Assembly: GCF_016100455.1 (NCBI RefSeq)
Contig: NZ_JACFSK010000001.1
Coordinates: 1,550,001-1,614,000, forward strand
Direction: 5' to 3'
DNA: 64,000 bases
Source: Bartonella sp. M0283
Lineage (GTDB): Bacteria; Pseudomonadota; Alphaproteobacteria; Rhizobiales; Rhizobiaceae
A program made the position numbers and the translations under genes. The notes under the pieces were generated by a model that was not told the origin of the DNA, ran no database searches, and saw only the letters and a list, made by a program, of their open reading frames with translations. Below, piece after piece: positions 39,570-49,182 of the stretch (within the stretch, counting starts at the first letter, position 1; the number at the start of each line of letters is the position of its first letter).

Positions 39570-40475
39570 TCAGCTCCTTTTCAATTTCGGATCGAGTGCG
39601 TCACGTAAGCCATCCCCCATAAGGTTGATTGCCAAAACAAGTATCAATATTGCAAGACCGGGAAATGTAACAATCCACCATGCACTTGAAATGAATTCGC
39701 GCGCATCGGCCAACATTGTTCCCCATTCCGGTGTGGGAGCTTGCGCCCCCATGCCAAGGAAACCTAATGCAGCTACATCAAGAATGGCATTCGAAAAAGA
39801 AAACGTTCCCTGTACGATAATGGGAGCCATACAATTCGGGAGAATGGTCTTGAACATCAAGCGACCGCGGCCAGCACCTGCAAGTTTTGCGGCTATGACA
39901 TATTCACGATTCTTTTCCGAAAGAACTGCAGCACGTGCAAGTCGGACAAAATGGGGCTGGAGCGCAACTGCCGTTGCAATGATTGCACCTTGCAAACCAT
40001 AACCGACGATATTGACGAGGACCAAAGCCAGAAGGAGCGAAGGAAAAGCAAGGATGATATCCATGATACGCATAATGATGACTTCGATCATGCCGCCAAT
40101 ATAACCGGCAATAACGCCGACAATGATGCCGACGATCATGGCCGCAAGCGAAACAACCACGCCTACAAGCAGTGAATAGCGCGCACCATGGAGAAGACGA
40201 GATAAAATATCCCGCCCAACCGCATCAGTTCCCAGAATGAAATTCCACGTTCCGCCCGCCTGCCAAGCCGGCGGTCTTTGCATTGCATCACGAAACTGCT
40301 CGTCATATCCGTAAGGAGCAATCAACGGGGCAATCAGAGCGAGAAGAATAATAGCGCAAAACACAACAAGACCGATCACGGCTCCACGATTCATACTGAA
40401 GGAGAACCAGAATTCTCTCCAAGCCTGACGCCTGATATCGGCTGATATATTTCTGTCAGCTTTACTATTCATCAT
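39570..40475 (-). CDS. dppC: Dipeptide ABC transporter permease, DppC-like
   Basis: A 301-residue inner-membrane permease with an N-terminal helix (GAVIGLVVFCAIILLALIAP) and the typical periplasmic stretch before TDAVGRDILSRLLHGARYSL. Five further helices follow. The EAA loop that docks on the ATPases is AAKLAGAGRGRLMFKTILPN. It overlaps dppB by four bases and ends two bases before dppD, indicating tight coupling. Confidence 0.92.
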   Translation of the reverse strand: MMNSKADRNISADIRRQAWREFWFSFSMNRGAVIGLVVFCAIILLALIAPLIAPYGYDEQFRDAMQRPPAWQAGGTWNFILGTDAVGRDILSRLLHGARYSLLVGVVVSLAAMIVGIIVGVIAGYIGGMIEVIIMRIMDIILAFPSLLLALVLVNIVGYGLQGAIIATAVALQPHFVRLARAAVLSEKNREYVIAAKLAGAGRGRLMFKTILPNCMAPIIVQGTFSFSNAILDVAALGFLGMGAQAPTPEWGTMLADAREFISSAWWIVTFPGLAILILVLAINLMGDGLRDALDPKLKRS

Positions 40476-41491
40476 GATAAACCCTGGCTATGTCTTACCC
40501 TCGGATTGATAAATCCATAAAGTAAATCGACAACGAGATTGACCACCATCACAAGCACAGCAATCATGAGTAATCCACCCTGTACGGATTCGTAATCTCT
40601 TCTCGAAATTGAATCGATCATCCACTTTCCAATTCCCGGCCAGGAGAAAATTGTCTCCGTAAGAATCGCCCCGCCCATCAGCATTCCGATCTGCAAACCG
40701 ATTGTTGTTACAATCGGAATAAAGGCATTACGTAATGCATGAATTGCAACAACACGAAAAGTGCTCAAGCCTTTTGCCTTTGCTGTGCGCACATAGTCTT
40801 CACCCAAAACCTCAAGCATGGCCGAACGCGTTTGGCGAGCAATCACTGCAAGAGGAACTGTTGCCAAAACCAATGTCGGTAAAATCAGGTGGGAAACGGC
40901 AGACTCAAAAGCCCCCTCCTCTCCCGACAGCCAGCTATCAATCAGCATAAAACCGGTGGGCTGATCGAAATAATAGAGTAAAGAAATCCGACCTGAAACC
41001 GGCGTCCAACCCAATTTTCCACTAAAGAGCATGATCAGCAAAAGACCCCACCAGAAAATTGGCATGGAATAGCCTGTAAGAGCTAATCCCATTGACGTCT
41101 GGTCAAACCACGAGCCACGCTTGACGGAAGCTATCACCCCGATAACAATTCCCAGAAATATAGCAATGATGATGGCACAAATTGCCAATTCCAGCGTCGC
41201 CGGAAAAAGTGTAAAGAACTCTTCGGCGACACTGCGTTTGGAAACGAAAGAGGTGCCCAGATTGCCATGAAGGACACCCCACAGATAATCGAGATATTGT
41301 TGCCAATAAGGACGATCGAAACCGAATTCGGCCATTAGTTGGGCATGGCGTTCTTCAGACATGCCACGTTCGCCCGCCATCAAAAGCACAGGATCACCCG
41401 GCAAGGTGTGTACAAAAATGAAAGAAACAAGTGTAATTCCTATAAAAGTAGGAATGATATAACCTATTTTTTTCAACAAATATTGAAGCAT
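40472..41491 (-). CDS. dppB: Dipeptide ABC transporter permease, DppB-like
   Basis: A 339-residue permease with about six helices. It opens with the family start MLQYLLKKIGYIIPTFIGIT and HTLPGDPVLLMAGERGMSEE, then TSMGLALTGYSMPIFWWG, and has the EAA loop TAKAKGLSTFRVVAIHALRN. The binding-protein gene is 62 bases upstream. Confidence 0.92.
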   Translation of the reverse strand: MLQYLLKKIGYIIPTFIGITLVSFIFVHTLPGDPVLLMAGERGMSEERHAQLMAEFGFDRPYWQQYLDYLWGVLHGNLGTSFVSKRSVAEEFFTLFPATLELAICAIIIAIFLGIVIGVIASVKRGSWFDQTSMGLALTGYSMPIFWWGLLLIMLFSGKLGWTPVSGRISLLYYFDQPTGFMLIDSWLSGEEGAFESAVSHLILPTLVLATVPLAVIARQTRSAMLEVLGEDYVRTAKAKGLSTFRVVAIHALRNAFIPIVTTIGLQIGMLMGGAILTETIFSWPGIGKWMIDSISRRDYESVQGGLLMIAVLVMVVNLVVDLLYGFINPRVRHSQGLS

Positions 41492-41553
41492 AATGCCTGC
41501 GACCCCATGCTGTTCAATCTAATGGCTGCCCTTATCCGTGCGTCAATTGACAG

Positions 41554-43158
41554 TTAATTTTCGATATCCACATGTTCGAAACGATAGCCAGATACCGAAT
41601 AGAGTTTGAAGCCGGTTACGTTTTTTCTCATTGGCATAAATACGGTTGAATGATCGAGCGTTAGCCACGGAGCCTGGTCTTTGAATATCAACTGGGCTTG
41701 CTCATAAAGTTTCGCACGCTCTTGCTGGTCGGTGACAGACTTACCCTTTTCAATGAGATCATCAAATGGCTTACTGCACCAATTCGCAAAATTCGTAGTC
41801 CCTCTTCCAATGCATGAGAGCAGAACACCAAGGAAGTTATCCGGATCGCCATTATCTCCCGTCCAGCCGATAATAATGGCACCGTCACGATCCTTGGCTT
41901 TACCCGCTTTCATATATTCGCCCCATTCCATAGAGACGATTTCGGCATCTACACCAACTTTTTTGAAATCGGATTGAATAAGCTCCGCAGCGCGTCGTGC
42001 GTTAGGCATATAAGGCCGACTTATCGGCATTGCCCAAATCTTCATTTTGAAGTTCTTGACACCGGCAGCTTCCAACATCTGTTTGGCTTTTTCCGGATCA
42101 TATGCATCATCCTTGACATTGTCATTATACCCCCACATTGTCGGTGGCATTGGATTTTTTGCGACTGTTGCCGCACCATCAAAAACAGCATCAATAATGG
42201 CCTTTTTATTGACCGACATATTGAGTGCGCGCCTTACATCAACATTGTCAAAGGGAGGCATTGTCGTATTATAAGCCATATAGGCTATATTCAATCCCGG
42301 TCCCTCGACAACTTTCAAATCCGGATTTGATTTCAATTCAGCAATATCGGCAGGAGCCGGATAAGACATGACATCACATTCGCCGGCCTTCAACTTTTGA
42401 GCGCGAACGGCCGGATCTGTCGTGATCGCAAAAACAAGATTGTCTATTTTCGGCTTTCCCGCATAATAGTCGCTATTTGCTTTATAACGTATCAATGCGT
42501 CTTTTTGATATGCGACAAAAGAAAATGGGCCTGTTCCGACCGGTTGAAGATTGAACTGTTCCTGTTTTCCCTGCTTTTCCAATTGTTGAGCATATTCAAG
42601 CGAATTAATCGATAAAAATGCCATGGCGAGATCGGCAAGAAAGGGAGCATCCGGTCTCTCAAGAATGAATTTGACCGTTTGGTCATCGACTTTCACGATA
42701 TCCTTGATGAGCGTGTTAAGCCCCATGCTTTCAAAATACTGATAGCGAATACCGGACGTGTAGGCATGCCAAGGATTGTTCGGATTTCTAGCGCGATCAA
42801 AAGTGAAAATCACATCATCCGCATTCAATGGTCGCGTCGGGGTAAAAAAAGCAGTCTTTTGAAATTTTACATTTTTTCGCAACCGGAACGTGTATTCTTT
42901 CCCGTCATCGGATATTTGCCAACTTTCGGCAAGACCCGGGAAAACGCCCGGTTTATCCGGATCAAATTCTACCAGCCGATTATAGACAGTCCATGCTGAT
43001 GCATCAAATGCTGTTCCGTTTGAATAAAGCGCCGGATCAAAACCTTCCGGAGATGCTTCCGAACAATAGACCAGATTTTTTGCCGATGCTGCATTGGAAA
43101 TTGCAAAAAGTGCTGTAGCCATTCCAACCGAAAGTACAAGTTCTTTCAATAACTTCAT
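41554..43158 (-). CDS. dppA: Periplasmic dipeptide-binding protein, family 5 (copy 1, next to dppB)
   Basis: A 534-residue solute-binding protein. The signal peptide ends SNAASAKNLVYCSEAS. The mature protein carries the SBP_bac_5 pattern (SPEGFDPALYSNGTAFDAS, LAESWQISDDGKEYTFRLRK, GTGPFSFVAYQKD, GWTGDNGDPDNFLGVLLSC) of DppA. It delivers dipeptides, or possibly haem/5-aminolevulinate as known for DppA in other bacteria, to DppBC. It is strongly similar over its whole length to the protein encoded at 43304-44908. Confidence 0.9.
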   Translation of the reverse strand: MKLLKELVLSVGMATALFAISNAASAKNLVYCSEASPEGFDPALYSNGTAFDASAWTVYNRLVEFDPDKPGVFPGLAESWQISDDGKEYTFRLRKNVKFQKTAFFTPTRPLNADDVIFTFDRARNPNNPWHAYTSGIRYQYFESMGLNTLIKDIVKVDDQTVKFILERPDAPFLADLAMAFLSINSLEYAQQLEKQGKQEQFNLQPVGTGPFSFVAYQKDALIRYKANSDYYAGKPKIDNLVFAITTDPAVRAQKLKAGECDVMSYPAPADIAELKSNPDLKVVEGPGLNIAYMAYNTTMPPFDNVDVRRALNMSVNKKAIIDAVFDGAATVAKNPMPPTMWGYNDNVKDDAYDPEKAKQMLEAAGVKNFKMKIWAMPISRPYMPNARRAAELIQSDFKKVGVDAEIVSMEWGEYMKAGKAKDRDGAIIIGWTGDNGDPDNFLGVLLSCIGRGTTNFANWCSKPFDDLIEKGKSVTDQQERAKLYEQAQLIFKDQAPWLTLDHSTVFMPMRKNVTGFKLYSVSGYRFEHVDIEN

Positions 43159-43202
43159 TTTTTACCCGTATTATTCTATTAATATATTTACATATGATTA
43201 GT

Positions 43203-43288
43203 GGTTACAAATATTTTTATTGTAACCAAAAACTAAGATTTATTTTAATAAAATTCAGATTGAACATAGATATATAATCTATGTTCAA
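43203..43288 (-). other. Two stem-loops in the gap between the binding-protein genes
   Basis: TTGAACATAGAT (43260-43271) pairs perfectly with ATCTATGTTCAA (43277-43288), loop ATATA, 16 bases after the stop codon of the upstream binding-protein gene. GGTTACAA (43203-43210) pairs with TTGTAACC (43220-43227), loop ATATTTTTA. They may act as partial terminators or 3'-stabilising structures that raise binding-protein mRNA over permease mRNA. Confidence 0.65.
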
Positions 43289-43303
43289 CCATTCGTGATT
43301 TCT

Positions 43304-44908
43304 TTACTCATCTATATCAACATTGTCAAATCGATGAGCCCCAACAGGATCAATGACATAGTTTTTTACTTTTTTAGACATTGGCATAGCCACCGTTGAA
43401 TTTGCGATGACAAACCAAGGAGCTTGTTGCTTGAAGATAAGCTGTGCCTGCTCATAAAGTTCGACGCGTTTTTGGTGATCTGTCGTTATTTTTCCTTCTG
43501 AAATAACTTTTTCAAACGGTTCGTAACACCAATTGGCAAAATTTTGACTGCCGACTGAAGCGCATGAAGCCAGTACACTCAGGAAGTTATCCGGATCGCC
43601 ATTATCGCCTGTCCACCCTAACATGACAGCGCCATCACGGTTCTTGTCATGCAAACGTTGAACGTATTCACCCCATTCCATCGAGGCGATCTCGACTTTG
43701 ATACCAATTTTTCCCAAATCGGCCTGCATCAATTCTGCAGCACGTCGGGCATTTGGCATATAGGGGCGGCTGACCGGCATTGCCCAAATCTTCATTTTCA
43801 GGTCTTTAACACCTGCTTTGTCGAGCATTGCTTTGGCCGCTTCAGGATCATATTTATCGTCTTCGATGGATTTGTTATAGGACCACATTGTGGGGGGTAT
43901 CGGCGTTTTGGCAGCAGTGCCCGATTCTGCATAAACGGCTTCCAGAATATTTTTCTTATTAATTGCCATATTCAAAGCCTGACGCACTTCCACTTTATCA
44001 AAAGGTGGTTGAACCGTATTGTAAGCGAGATAAGCAACATTAAGACCCGGCTGTTCCTTTACAACAAGGTTCGCATTGGCCTTCAACTCGGCCACATCGG
44101 CCGGCGCCGGATTCGCCATCACCTGACACTCGCCGGCTTTCAGCTTTTGTGCGCGCACTGACGGGTCTGTTGTGATGGCAAAAACCAAATTATCAAGCGG
44201 TTGTTTTCCCCTGAAATAATCAGGGTTTGCTTTGTAACGGATCACGGCATCTTTTTGATAGGAAACCAGTATAAATGGTCCTGTTCCCACCGGTTTCGAA
44301 TTGATCTCCAGCATTTTTCCGGCCGCCTGCAGCTTATCCGCATATTCTTTCGACAGAATCGAAATAAAGCTCATTGCCAAATCGGCCAAAAATGCTGCTT
44401 CCGGCTGGTTCAGTGTGATTTTGACTGTATGATCATCAATCTTTTTTACGTCCTTGAGAAGATTGCCAAATCCCATGCTATCAAAATATTGCCACGACAC
44501 GCCGGGTGCATAACTGTACCAGGGATGATCTTTCTTCCACTGCCGTTCAAACGAAAACACAACATCATCCGCATTGAATTCACGAGATGGTGTAAAATAG
44601 GGAGTTTTTTGAAAATGCACCCCTTTTCTCAAATGCAATGTATATTCCAAACCATCTGGTGAAATATCCCAACTCTCGGCGAGTGACGGCATAACTTCGG
44701 TTGTTCCTTTTTTAAAAACAACGAGACCGTTATAAATTGTATGCGCACTGGCATCGAAAGTCGTTCCTGTTGTATATGGACCCGGATCGAAGCCTTCAGG
44801 CGAGGCTTCCGAACAATAAACCAGCGTTTTTGCATTTGCCGATAAAGAAAGTGCTGCAACGCTTGCCACGGATAAGCTTGCCAGCGCAATTGTTCTTAAT
44901 ATTTTCAT
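43304..44908 (-). CDS. Periplasmic dipeptide-binding protein, family 5 (copy 2, paralogue)
   Basis: A 534-residue SBP_bac_5 protein with signal peptide ALSLSANAKTLVYCSEAS. It has the same length and motif order as copy 1 (SPEGFDPGPYTTGTTFDAS, GTGPFILVSYQKDAVIRYKA, GWTGDNGDPDNFLSVLASC), so it is a tandem duplicate with substantial divergence. Two binding proteins feeding one permease usually widen substrate range. It lies between the M24 peptidase gene and copy 1, likely in the same transcript. Confidence 0.88.
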   Translation of the reverse strand: MKILRTIALASLSVASVAALSLSANAKTLVYCSEASPEGFDPGPYTTGTTFDASAHTIYNGLVVFKKGTTEVMPSLAESWDISPDGLEYTLHLRKGVHFQKTPYFTPSREFNADDVVFSFERQWKKDHPWYSYAPGVSWQYFDSMGFGNLLKDVKKIDDHTVKITLNQPEAAFLADLAMSFISILSKEYADKLQAAGKMLEINSKPVGTGPFILVSYQKDAVIRYKANPDYFRGKQPLDNLVFAITTDPSVRAQKLKAGECQVMANPAPADVAELKANANLVVKEQPGLNVAYLAYNTVQPPFDKVEVRQALNMAINKKNILEAVYAESGTAAKTPIPPTMWSYNKSIEDDKYDPEAAKAMLDKAGVKDLKMKIWAMPVSRPYMPNARRAAELMQADLGKIGIKVEIASMEWGEYVQRLHDKNRDGAVMLGWTGDNGDPDNFLSVLASCASVGSQNFANWCYEPFEKVISEGKITTDHQKRVELYEQAQLIFKQQAPWFVIANSTVAMPMSKKVKNYVIDPVGAHRFDNVDIDE

Positions 44909-44962
44909 GACAGTTCCTCTCTTTTATGCTTGGTCGATTTTTATCGAATTATCATTCGTGCT

Positions 44963-46090
44963 TTAAATAGTTGCTGGACCAAGAGCCGGTTGTGTAAACC
45001 ACTTCGGCCCGTCTTTTGTCATATAGATCGCGTCTTCCAGACGGATACCCAATTTACCGGGGAAGATCAGGGTCGGCTCATCGGAAAAGCACATACCCGG
45101 CTTCAAAATGGTGTTGTCATGACGGGAAACATAAGGTTCTTCATGAATATCAAGGCCAAGACCATGTCCAATGCGATGAGGTATCCCCGGCAACAGATAA
45201 TTCGGCCCCAGATCGAACATTTCCAACGCTTTTCGTCCGGCATTGTCCACATCTGCCGCACGACCACCAATTTTGCAGGCATTGAAAACAATATTTTGCA
45301 ATTGCTTTTCTATATCCCACTTTTTAGCGAAATCGTCCGTCACATCACCAATCATATAGGTTCGTGTAATATCGGAATTATATCCTTCTACCGTTGTGCC
45401 TATATCAATCAGCACCGGATCCTGTTTTTGCAATATTTGTTCACTTTCAACGCCATGAGGTATCGAAGTGGCCTTTCCAAATGAGACAATTGAAAAGCTC
45501 GAACCGTTTCCGCAAAGCTTGCGATGAGCCTCATCAATAAATTTTGTAACCTCGTATGAAGAAACCCCAGGATGCAAAAAATCACGCACACGTTTTTGCA
45601 CTTCCAAAGTAACATCCATCGCATATTGGATAAGCGCAATTTCGTTTTCGGATTTTTCCATCCGCAAATTTGTCGTGAATTGACCGGCACCGGTTAAACG
45701 GGATTGACCGATCAACGATACCAGCGCAAGAAAGAAACTCGTAGGAATTGCTTCATCGACAGCCAATATGCCTTTCGGATGCAAAAGTCTGGTTATTTTG
45801 TCGAATGGGCTTTCGTCTTCCTGCCAGACGACAATATCTCCCGACAAATGCGGCAGTTCTTCCAATCTCGAATGTTCGAATGCCGGAACGATATAGGTCA
45901 GCTTTTCATGAGAGATCAGTACACCGCACAGGCGCTCGCTCATACCCCACTCAAGACCGGTAAAATATCGTAGATTGGATGTTGCTCCCAAAAATATCGC
46001 ATCGACATTTTCAGCCGCCATTTTTCCACGCAAACGACGGATACGCGTTAGCCGTTCTTCATCGGCAATTGGTTGCGGTCGGTGCAACAT
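44963..46090 (-). CDS. M24-family Xaa-Pro-type dipeptidase
   Basis: A 375-residue cytoplasmic aminopeptidase/dipeptidase. The creatinase-like N-terminal domain covers about 1-140. The pita-bread domain carries metal ligands in DIGTTVEGYNSDITRTYMIG (two Asp), GHGLGLDIHEEPYVS (His), SDEPTLIFPGKLGIRLED (two Glu). It is encoded first in the dipeptide importer operon, 54 bases before the binding protein, so it probably hydrolyses imported Xaa-Pro or similar dipeptides. Exact specificity is not determinable. Confidence 0.85.
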   Translation of the reverse strand: MLHRPQPIADEERLTRIRRLRGKMAAENVDAIFLGATSNLRYFTGLEWGMSERLCGVLISHEKLTYIVPAFEHSRLEELPHLSGDIVVWQEDESPFDKITRLLHPKGILAVDEAIPTSFFLALVSLIGQSRLTGAGQFTTNLRMEKSENEIALIQYAMDVTLEVQKRVRDFLHPGVSSYEVTKFIDEAHRKLCGNGSSFSIVSFGKATSIPHGVESEQILQKQDPVLIDIGTTVEGYNSDITRTYMIGDVTDDFAKKWDIEKQLQNIVFNACKIGGRAADVDNAGRKALEMFDLGPNYLLPGIPHRIGHGLGLDIHEEPYVSRHDNTILKPGMCFSDEPTLIFPGKLGIRLEDAIYMTKDGPKWFTQPALGPATI

Positions 46091-46459
46091 GATCTTTCCT
46101 TTTTACATGATCACTTTATTTATCCATTTTCTTTAGAAGAAATACAAAGATAATTATTACCTATAGCAACAATTGAATAAAATATATATATCTATTTTTC
46201 AGTTTAATTAGAAAAAAATTCTTCTATATTTCGTAAAATGTCATTGAAAACAATTACATAAATATGCAATTAATATTAATTAATGTATATTATATATTGT
46301 AACAATATATTTTAGTAATTTTTTATTTATTAAATTATATATAATAGAATAAAAATTTTTAATAAATAATTTTTTATATTTTTATGAATATATTTTCCTC
46401 ATTGGAAGCAACTTTGATAGATGCTTCCAATGTTTTTGAAAATTGAATTTACCCGTTAT
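46091..46459. other. Very AT-rich spacer between the dipeptide operon and aldA
   Basis: About 370 bases, almost entirely A and T between 46130 and 46390, with no gene. It contains a stem-loop at 46400-46432 near the aldA 3' end. The operon promoter is expected in the 46091-46300 part. Confidence 0.5.
46400..46432 (-). terminator. Stem-loop at the 3' end of aldA
   Basis: CATTGGAAGCA (46400-46410) pairs with TGCTTCCAATG (46422-46432), loop of 11. On the minus strand it is followed by AGGAAAATAT with little T, and on the plus strand by TTTTTG. Termination strength for aldA is uncertain. Confidence 0.5.
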
Positions 46460-47893
46460 TCAATTTTGTATATAAACAACATGAGTATGGGTATATTCAA
46501 GTATGCCATGCTTTCCGTCGGCTCCACCAATACCTGATTTTTTAGTTCCTGCATGGAAACCTTGCATAGCTTCGAAATTCTCGCGGTTGATGTAGGTTTC
46601 TCCAAAACGGAGTTCATTTGATGCGCGCATGGCCGTCGAAAGATCTTTGGTATAAATGGATGATGTGAGGCCATAAATCGTGTCATTAGCCATTTCAATA
46701 GCGTCATCAATTGTATCAAATGCAACGACCGGCAAAACTGGCCCGAAAACCTCTTTTTGGACAATTTCCATATTCTGTTTGCAGTGGGCAAGCAATGTCG
46801 GCTGGTAGAAGTTACCTTGCTTTATGTCAGCAGGTTCACCACCGACAAGACATTCGGCACCTTCTTTAAGTGCAATGTCGACAAAACCGGAAACTGAAGA
46901 CAAGGCTGCTTTATTAATCAACGGTCCCATGTCGGCGTCGGCCATTTTTTCCGGATTGCCATAGCGTACCGCTTTCATAGCTTTGCTCATTCGCTCGAGA
47001 AATTCGGCTTCTATAGCTCTATCGACATAAACCCGTTCTGCACAGTTACAAACCTGCCCCGTATTGATAACACGTGACGCAAGAATAGCACGAACCGCAA
47101 GGTCAAGATCGGCATCTTTGGCAACAATTGCCGGTGCTTTACCACCGAGTTCCAGATTGACTTTTGTAATGTTCTTTGCCGCTGCGGACATAATACGAAC
47201 GCCGGTGTCGACAGAACCGGTAAAGCTTACAAGCCCTACATCCGGATTTTCGCAAATATTCTGACCGGTGGTCGAACCACGCCCGAAGACCATATTGAAC
47301 ACGCCTTTCGGCAAATCTGTATTGGCAACGATTTTAGCAAAAATAGAAGCATTGAGCGGCGTTTCGACACTTGGTTTGATGACAATTGTATTGCCGACAA
47401 GAAGTGCTGGCGCCATCTTCCGAGCAATCAGGAAGAACGGAAAATTCCACGGCAAAATACCGCCCACAACGCCGATCGCCTGTCGCATCAATAAAATGGT
47501 TTCACCCGGACGGTCCGAAGGGATAATTTCCCCTTCAATGCGGCGCGCCCAACCTGCCATATAATCCATATAGTCGGCAGTAAAATTCGCTTCCACCTTG
47601 GCAAGTGCCTGGGTTTTTCCCTGCTCTCTCACCAGAATGTTTGCGACCTCGTCCGCATGCTCGCGCACCTTCTGGGCAATCTGTTTTAAAAATTTTGCGC
47701 GTTCTATTGCCGGTAATTTCTCCCATGCCGGTTGCGCTTTTTTGGCTGCTGCAACAGCTCTGTCAACTTCCCCCTTCGGCGTTTCATAAATTTCTCCAAT
47801 AACTTCATCAGTTGAAGGATTGGTAACAGGAATCGTGTTGCATCCTTTGCAATCAACGAGCTTCCCGTCGATAAAATTAAGTTCAGGCGTCAT
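46460..47893 (-). CDS. aldA: Lactaldehyde/glycolaldehyde dehydrogenase AldA
   Basis: A 477-residue NAD-dependent aldehyde dehydrogenase closely following E. coli AldA from memory: FTADYMDYMAGWARRIEGEI, GILPWNFPFFLIARKMAPAL, LELGGKAPAIV (catalytic Glu), NTGQVCNCAERVYV (catalytic Cys), and FGETYINRENFEAMQGFHAG. It oxidises lactaldehyde to lactate or glycolaldehyde to glycolate. With the D-lactate dehydrogenases elsewhere in the window it could form a small-acid route, though AldA usually gives the L form. Confidence 0.88.
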   Translation of the reverse strand: MTPELNFIDGKLVDCKGCNTIPVTNPSTDEVIGEIYETPKGEVDRAVAAAKKAQPAWEKLPAIERAKFLKQIAQKVREHADEVANILVREQGKTQALAKVEANFTADYMDYMAGWARRIEGEIIPSDRPGETILLMRQAIGVVGGILPWNFPFFLIARKMAPALLVGNTIVIKPSVETPLNASIFAKIVANTDLPKGVFNMVFGRGSTTGQNICENPDVGLVSFTGSVDTGVRIMSAAAKNITKVNLELGGKAPAIVAKDADLDLAVRAILASRVINTGQVCNCAERVYVDRAIEAEFLERMSKAMKAVRYGNPEKMADADMGPLINKAALSSVSGFVDIALKEGAECLVGGEPADIKQGNFYQPTLLAHCKQNMEIVQKEVFGPVLPVVAFDTIDDAIEMANDTIYGLTSSIYTKDLSTAMRASNELRFGETYINRENFEAMQGFHAGTKKSGIGGADGKHGILEYTHTHVVYIQN

Positions 47894-48141
47894 TAAAAAT
47901 CCTCCACATAATAGTTTTTATGCATAGTCCCATGCCCGACTTAGACATGGGAATTGAAGGATAAACTCAATTTGTGCATTATGCAATTTTCCGAAACAAA
48001 TATTTATAAAAGAAAAACCTTAAATTAAAATATATTATAATAGGTAAAACTATAAATAAAATTCAATTTTATCTATAATTTTAAATAAATTAATGATTTT
48101 TACTAGTCAACAAAGATCGAATTAAAGTAGTGATAATGTTT

Positions 48142-49137
48142 TTAAATCGCGCCAATTCGTAACAAATCATGAAAATGAACAAGACCAACCGGTTTCTTGT
48201 TTTCAACAACCAGAAGCGCACCAATTTTATGGTCGTTGATCAAGGCGGTTGCTGCACCGACCATCATATCGGGAGTAACCGTTTTGGGGTCTTTTGTCAT
48301 AACATCATTGACCGTAAGTTTTGAAAGGTCCCGATTGATATTTCGAGCAAGATCGCCATCTGTGACGATGCCTTTCAAATTGCCGTCGGCATCGACAACC
48401 GCGACACAACCAAAGTGTTTTTCTATAAGCACTTGCATGGCTTCTTTCATCGGTGTTCCGCTTTTGACAATCGGAATACGGTCGCCACGATGCATAATAT
48501 CACGGATAAATTTCAAATTTGCTCCGAGAGAACCGCCGGGATGGAAAATTTTAAAATCGCTGGCAGTAAAGCCACGCATTGTAAGAAGGGCCACTGCCAA
48601 AGCATCGCCCATAGCAAGCTGCATCGTGGTAGACGTTGTCGGAGCAAGGCCATGCGGGCAAGCTTCTTCCACTTTTGGCAGGAGTAATAAAATATCGGCT
48701 GCTTGCCCCAAAGCAGAATGCGCGCCCGATGTGAGCGCAATAAGGGGGATACGGAAGCGGGCAGCATGATTCAATATTCCGCCGAGTTCAACAGTCTCAC
48801 CCGACCAGGATATTGCAAGGATGACATCCCCCACTTCGATCATTCCGAGATCACCATGGTTTGCTTCGGCAGCATGGACAAAAAATGCCGGTGTTCCGGT
48901 AGAGGCAAGAGTTGCGGCTATTTTTGTACCGATATGGCCACTCTTCCCGAGCCCGGTAACAATAACCCTACCTTTGGATTGAAGAATGCTTTTGACAGCT
49001 TCGGCAAAAGGCTTAGAAAGACCATCTTCCAAAGCTTTTTTTATGGCTTCAAGCCCTGCACTCTCGACAGAGATGGTATGTTTTGCAGATTTGACTGCAT
49101 CATCAGCAGAAAAATGAGGGGTTTTATTTGTCATCAT
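48142..49137 (-). CDS. kdsD: D-arabinose-5-phosphate isomerase
   Basis: KdsD/KpsF converts ribulose-5-phosphate to arabinose-5-phosphate for Kdo and lipopolysaccharide synthesis. The SIS domain (about 30-185) shows VTGLGKSGHIGTKIAATLAS, EANHGDLGMI and SWSGETVELG. Two CBS domains follow (about 205-330), with GVLHF-type GLVHFHDLLR at the end. The length of 331 residues is usual. Two ATGs stand in tandem at 49137 and 49134, immediately 3' of a strong stem-loop. galU is upstream on the same strand. Confidence 0.92.
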   Translation of the reverse strand: MMTNKTPHFSADDAVKSAKHTISVESAGLEAIKKALEDGLSKPFAEAVKSILQSKGRVIVTGLGKSGHIGTKIAATLASTGTPAFFVHAAEANHGDLGMIEVGDVILAISWSGETVELGGILNHAARFRIPLIALTSGAHSALGQAADILLLLPKVEEACPHGLAPTTSTTMQLAMGDALAVALLTMRGFTASDFKIFHPGGSLGANLKFIRDIMHRGDRIPIVKSGTPMKEAMQVLIEKHFGCVAVVDADGNLKGIVTDGDLARNINRDLSKLTVNDVMTKDPKTVTPDMMVGAATALINDHKIGALLVVENKKPVGLVHFHDLLRIGAI

Positions 49138-49165
49138 GACCCGATTTGATAAAGCAAATCGGGTC
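49138..49165 (-). promoter_or_regulatory. Perfect stem-loop abutting the kdsD start codon
   Basis: GACCCGATTTG (49138-49148) pairs with CAAATCGGGTC (49155-49165), loop ATAAAG on the plus strand. On the minus strand the stem ends directly at the kdsD ATG (49137). No separate Shine-Dalgarno is visible, so the initiation region is inside the stem. No T-run follows, so it is not a standard terminator of galU. Confidence 0.6.
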
Positions 49166-49182
49166 TGACGTCTACTATAGTT

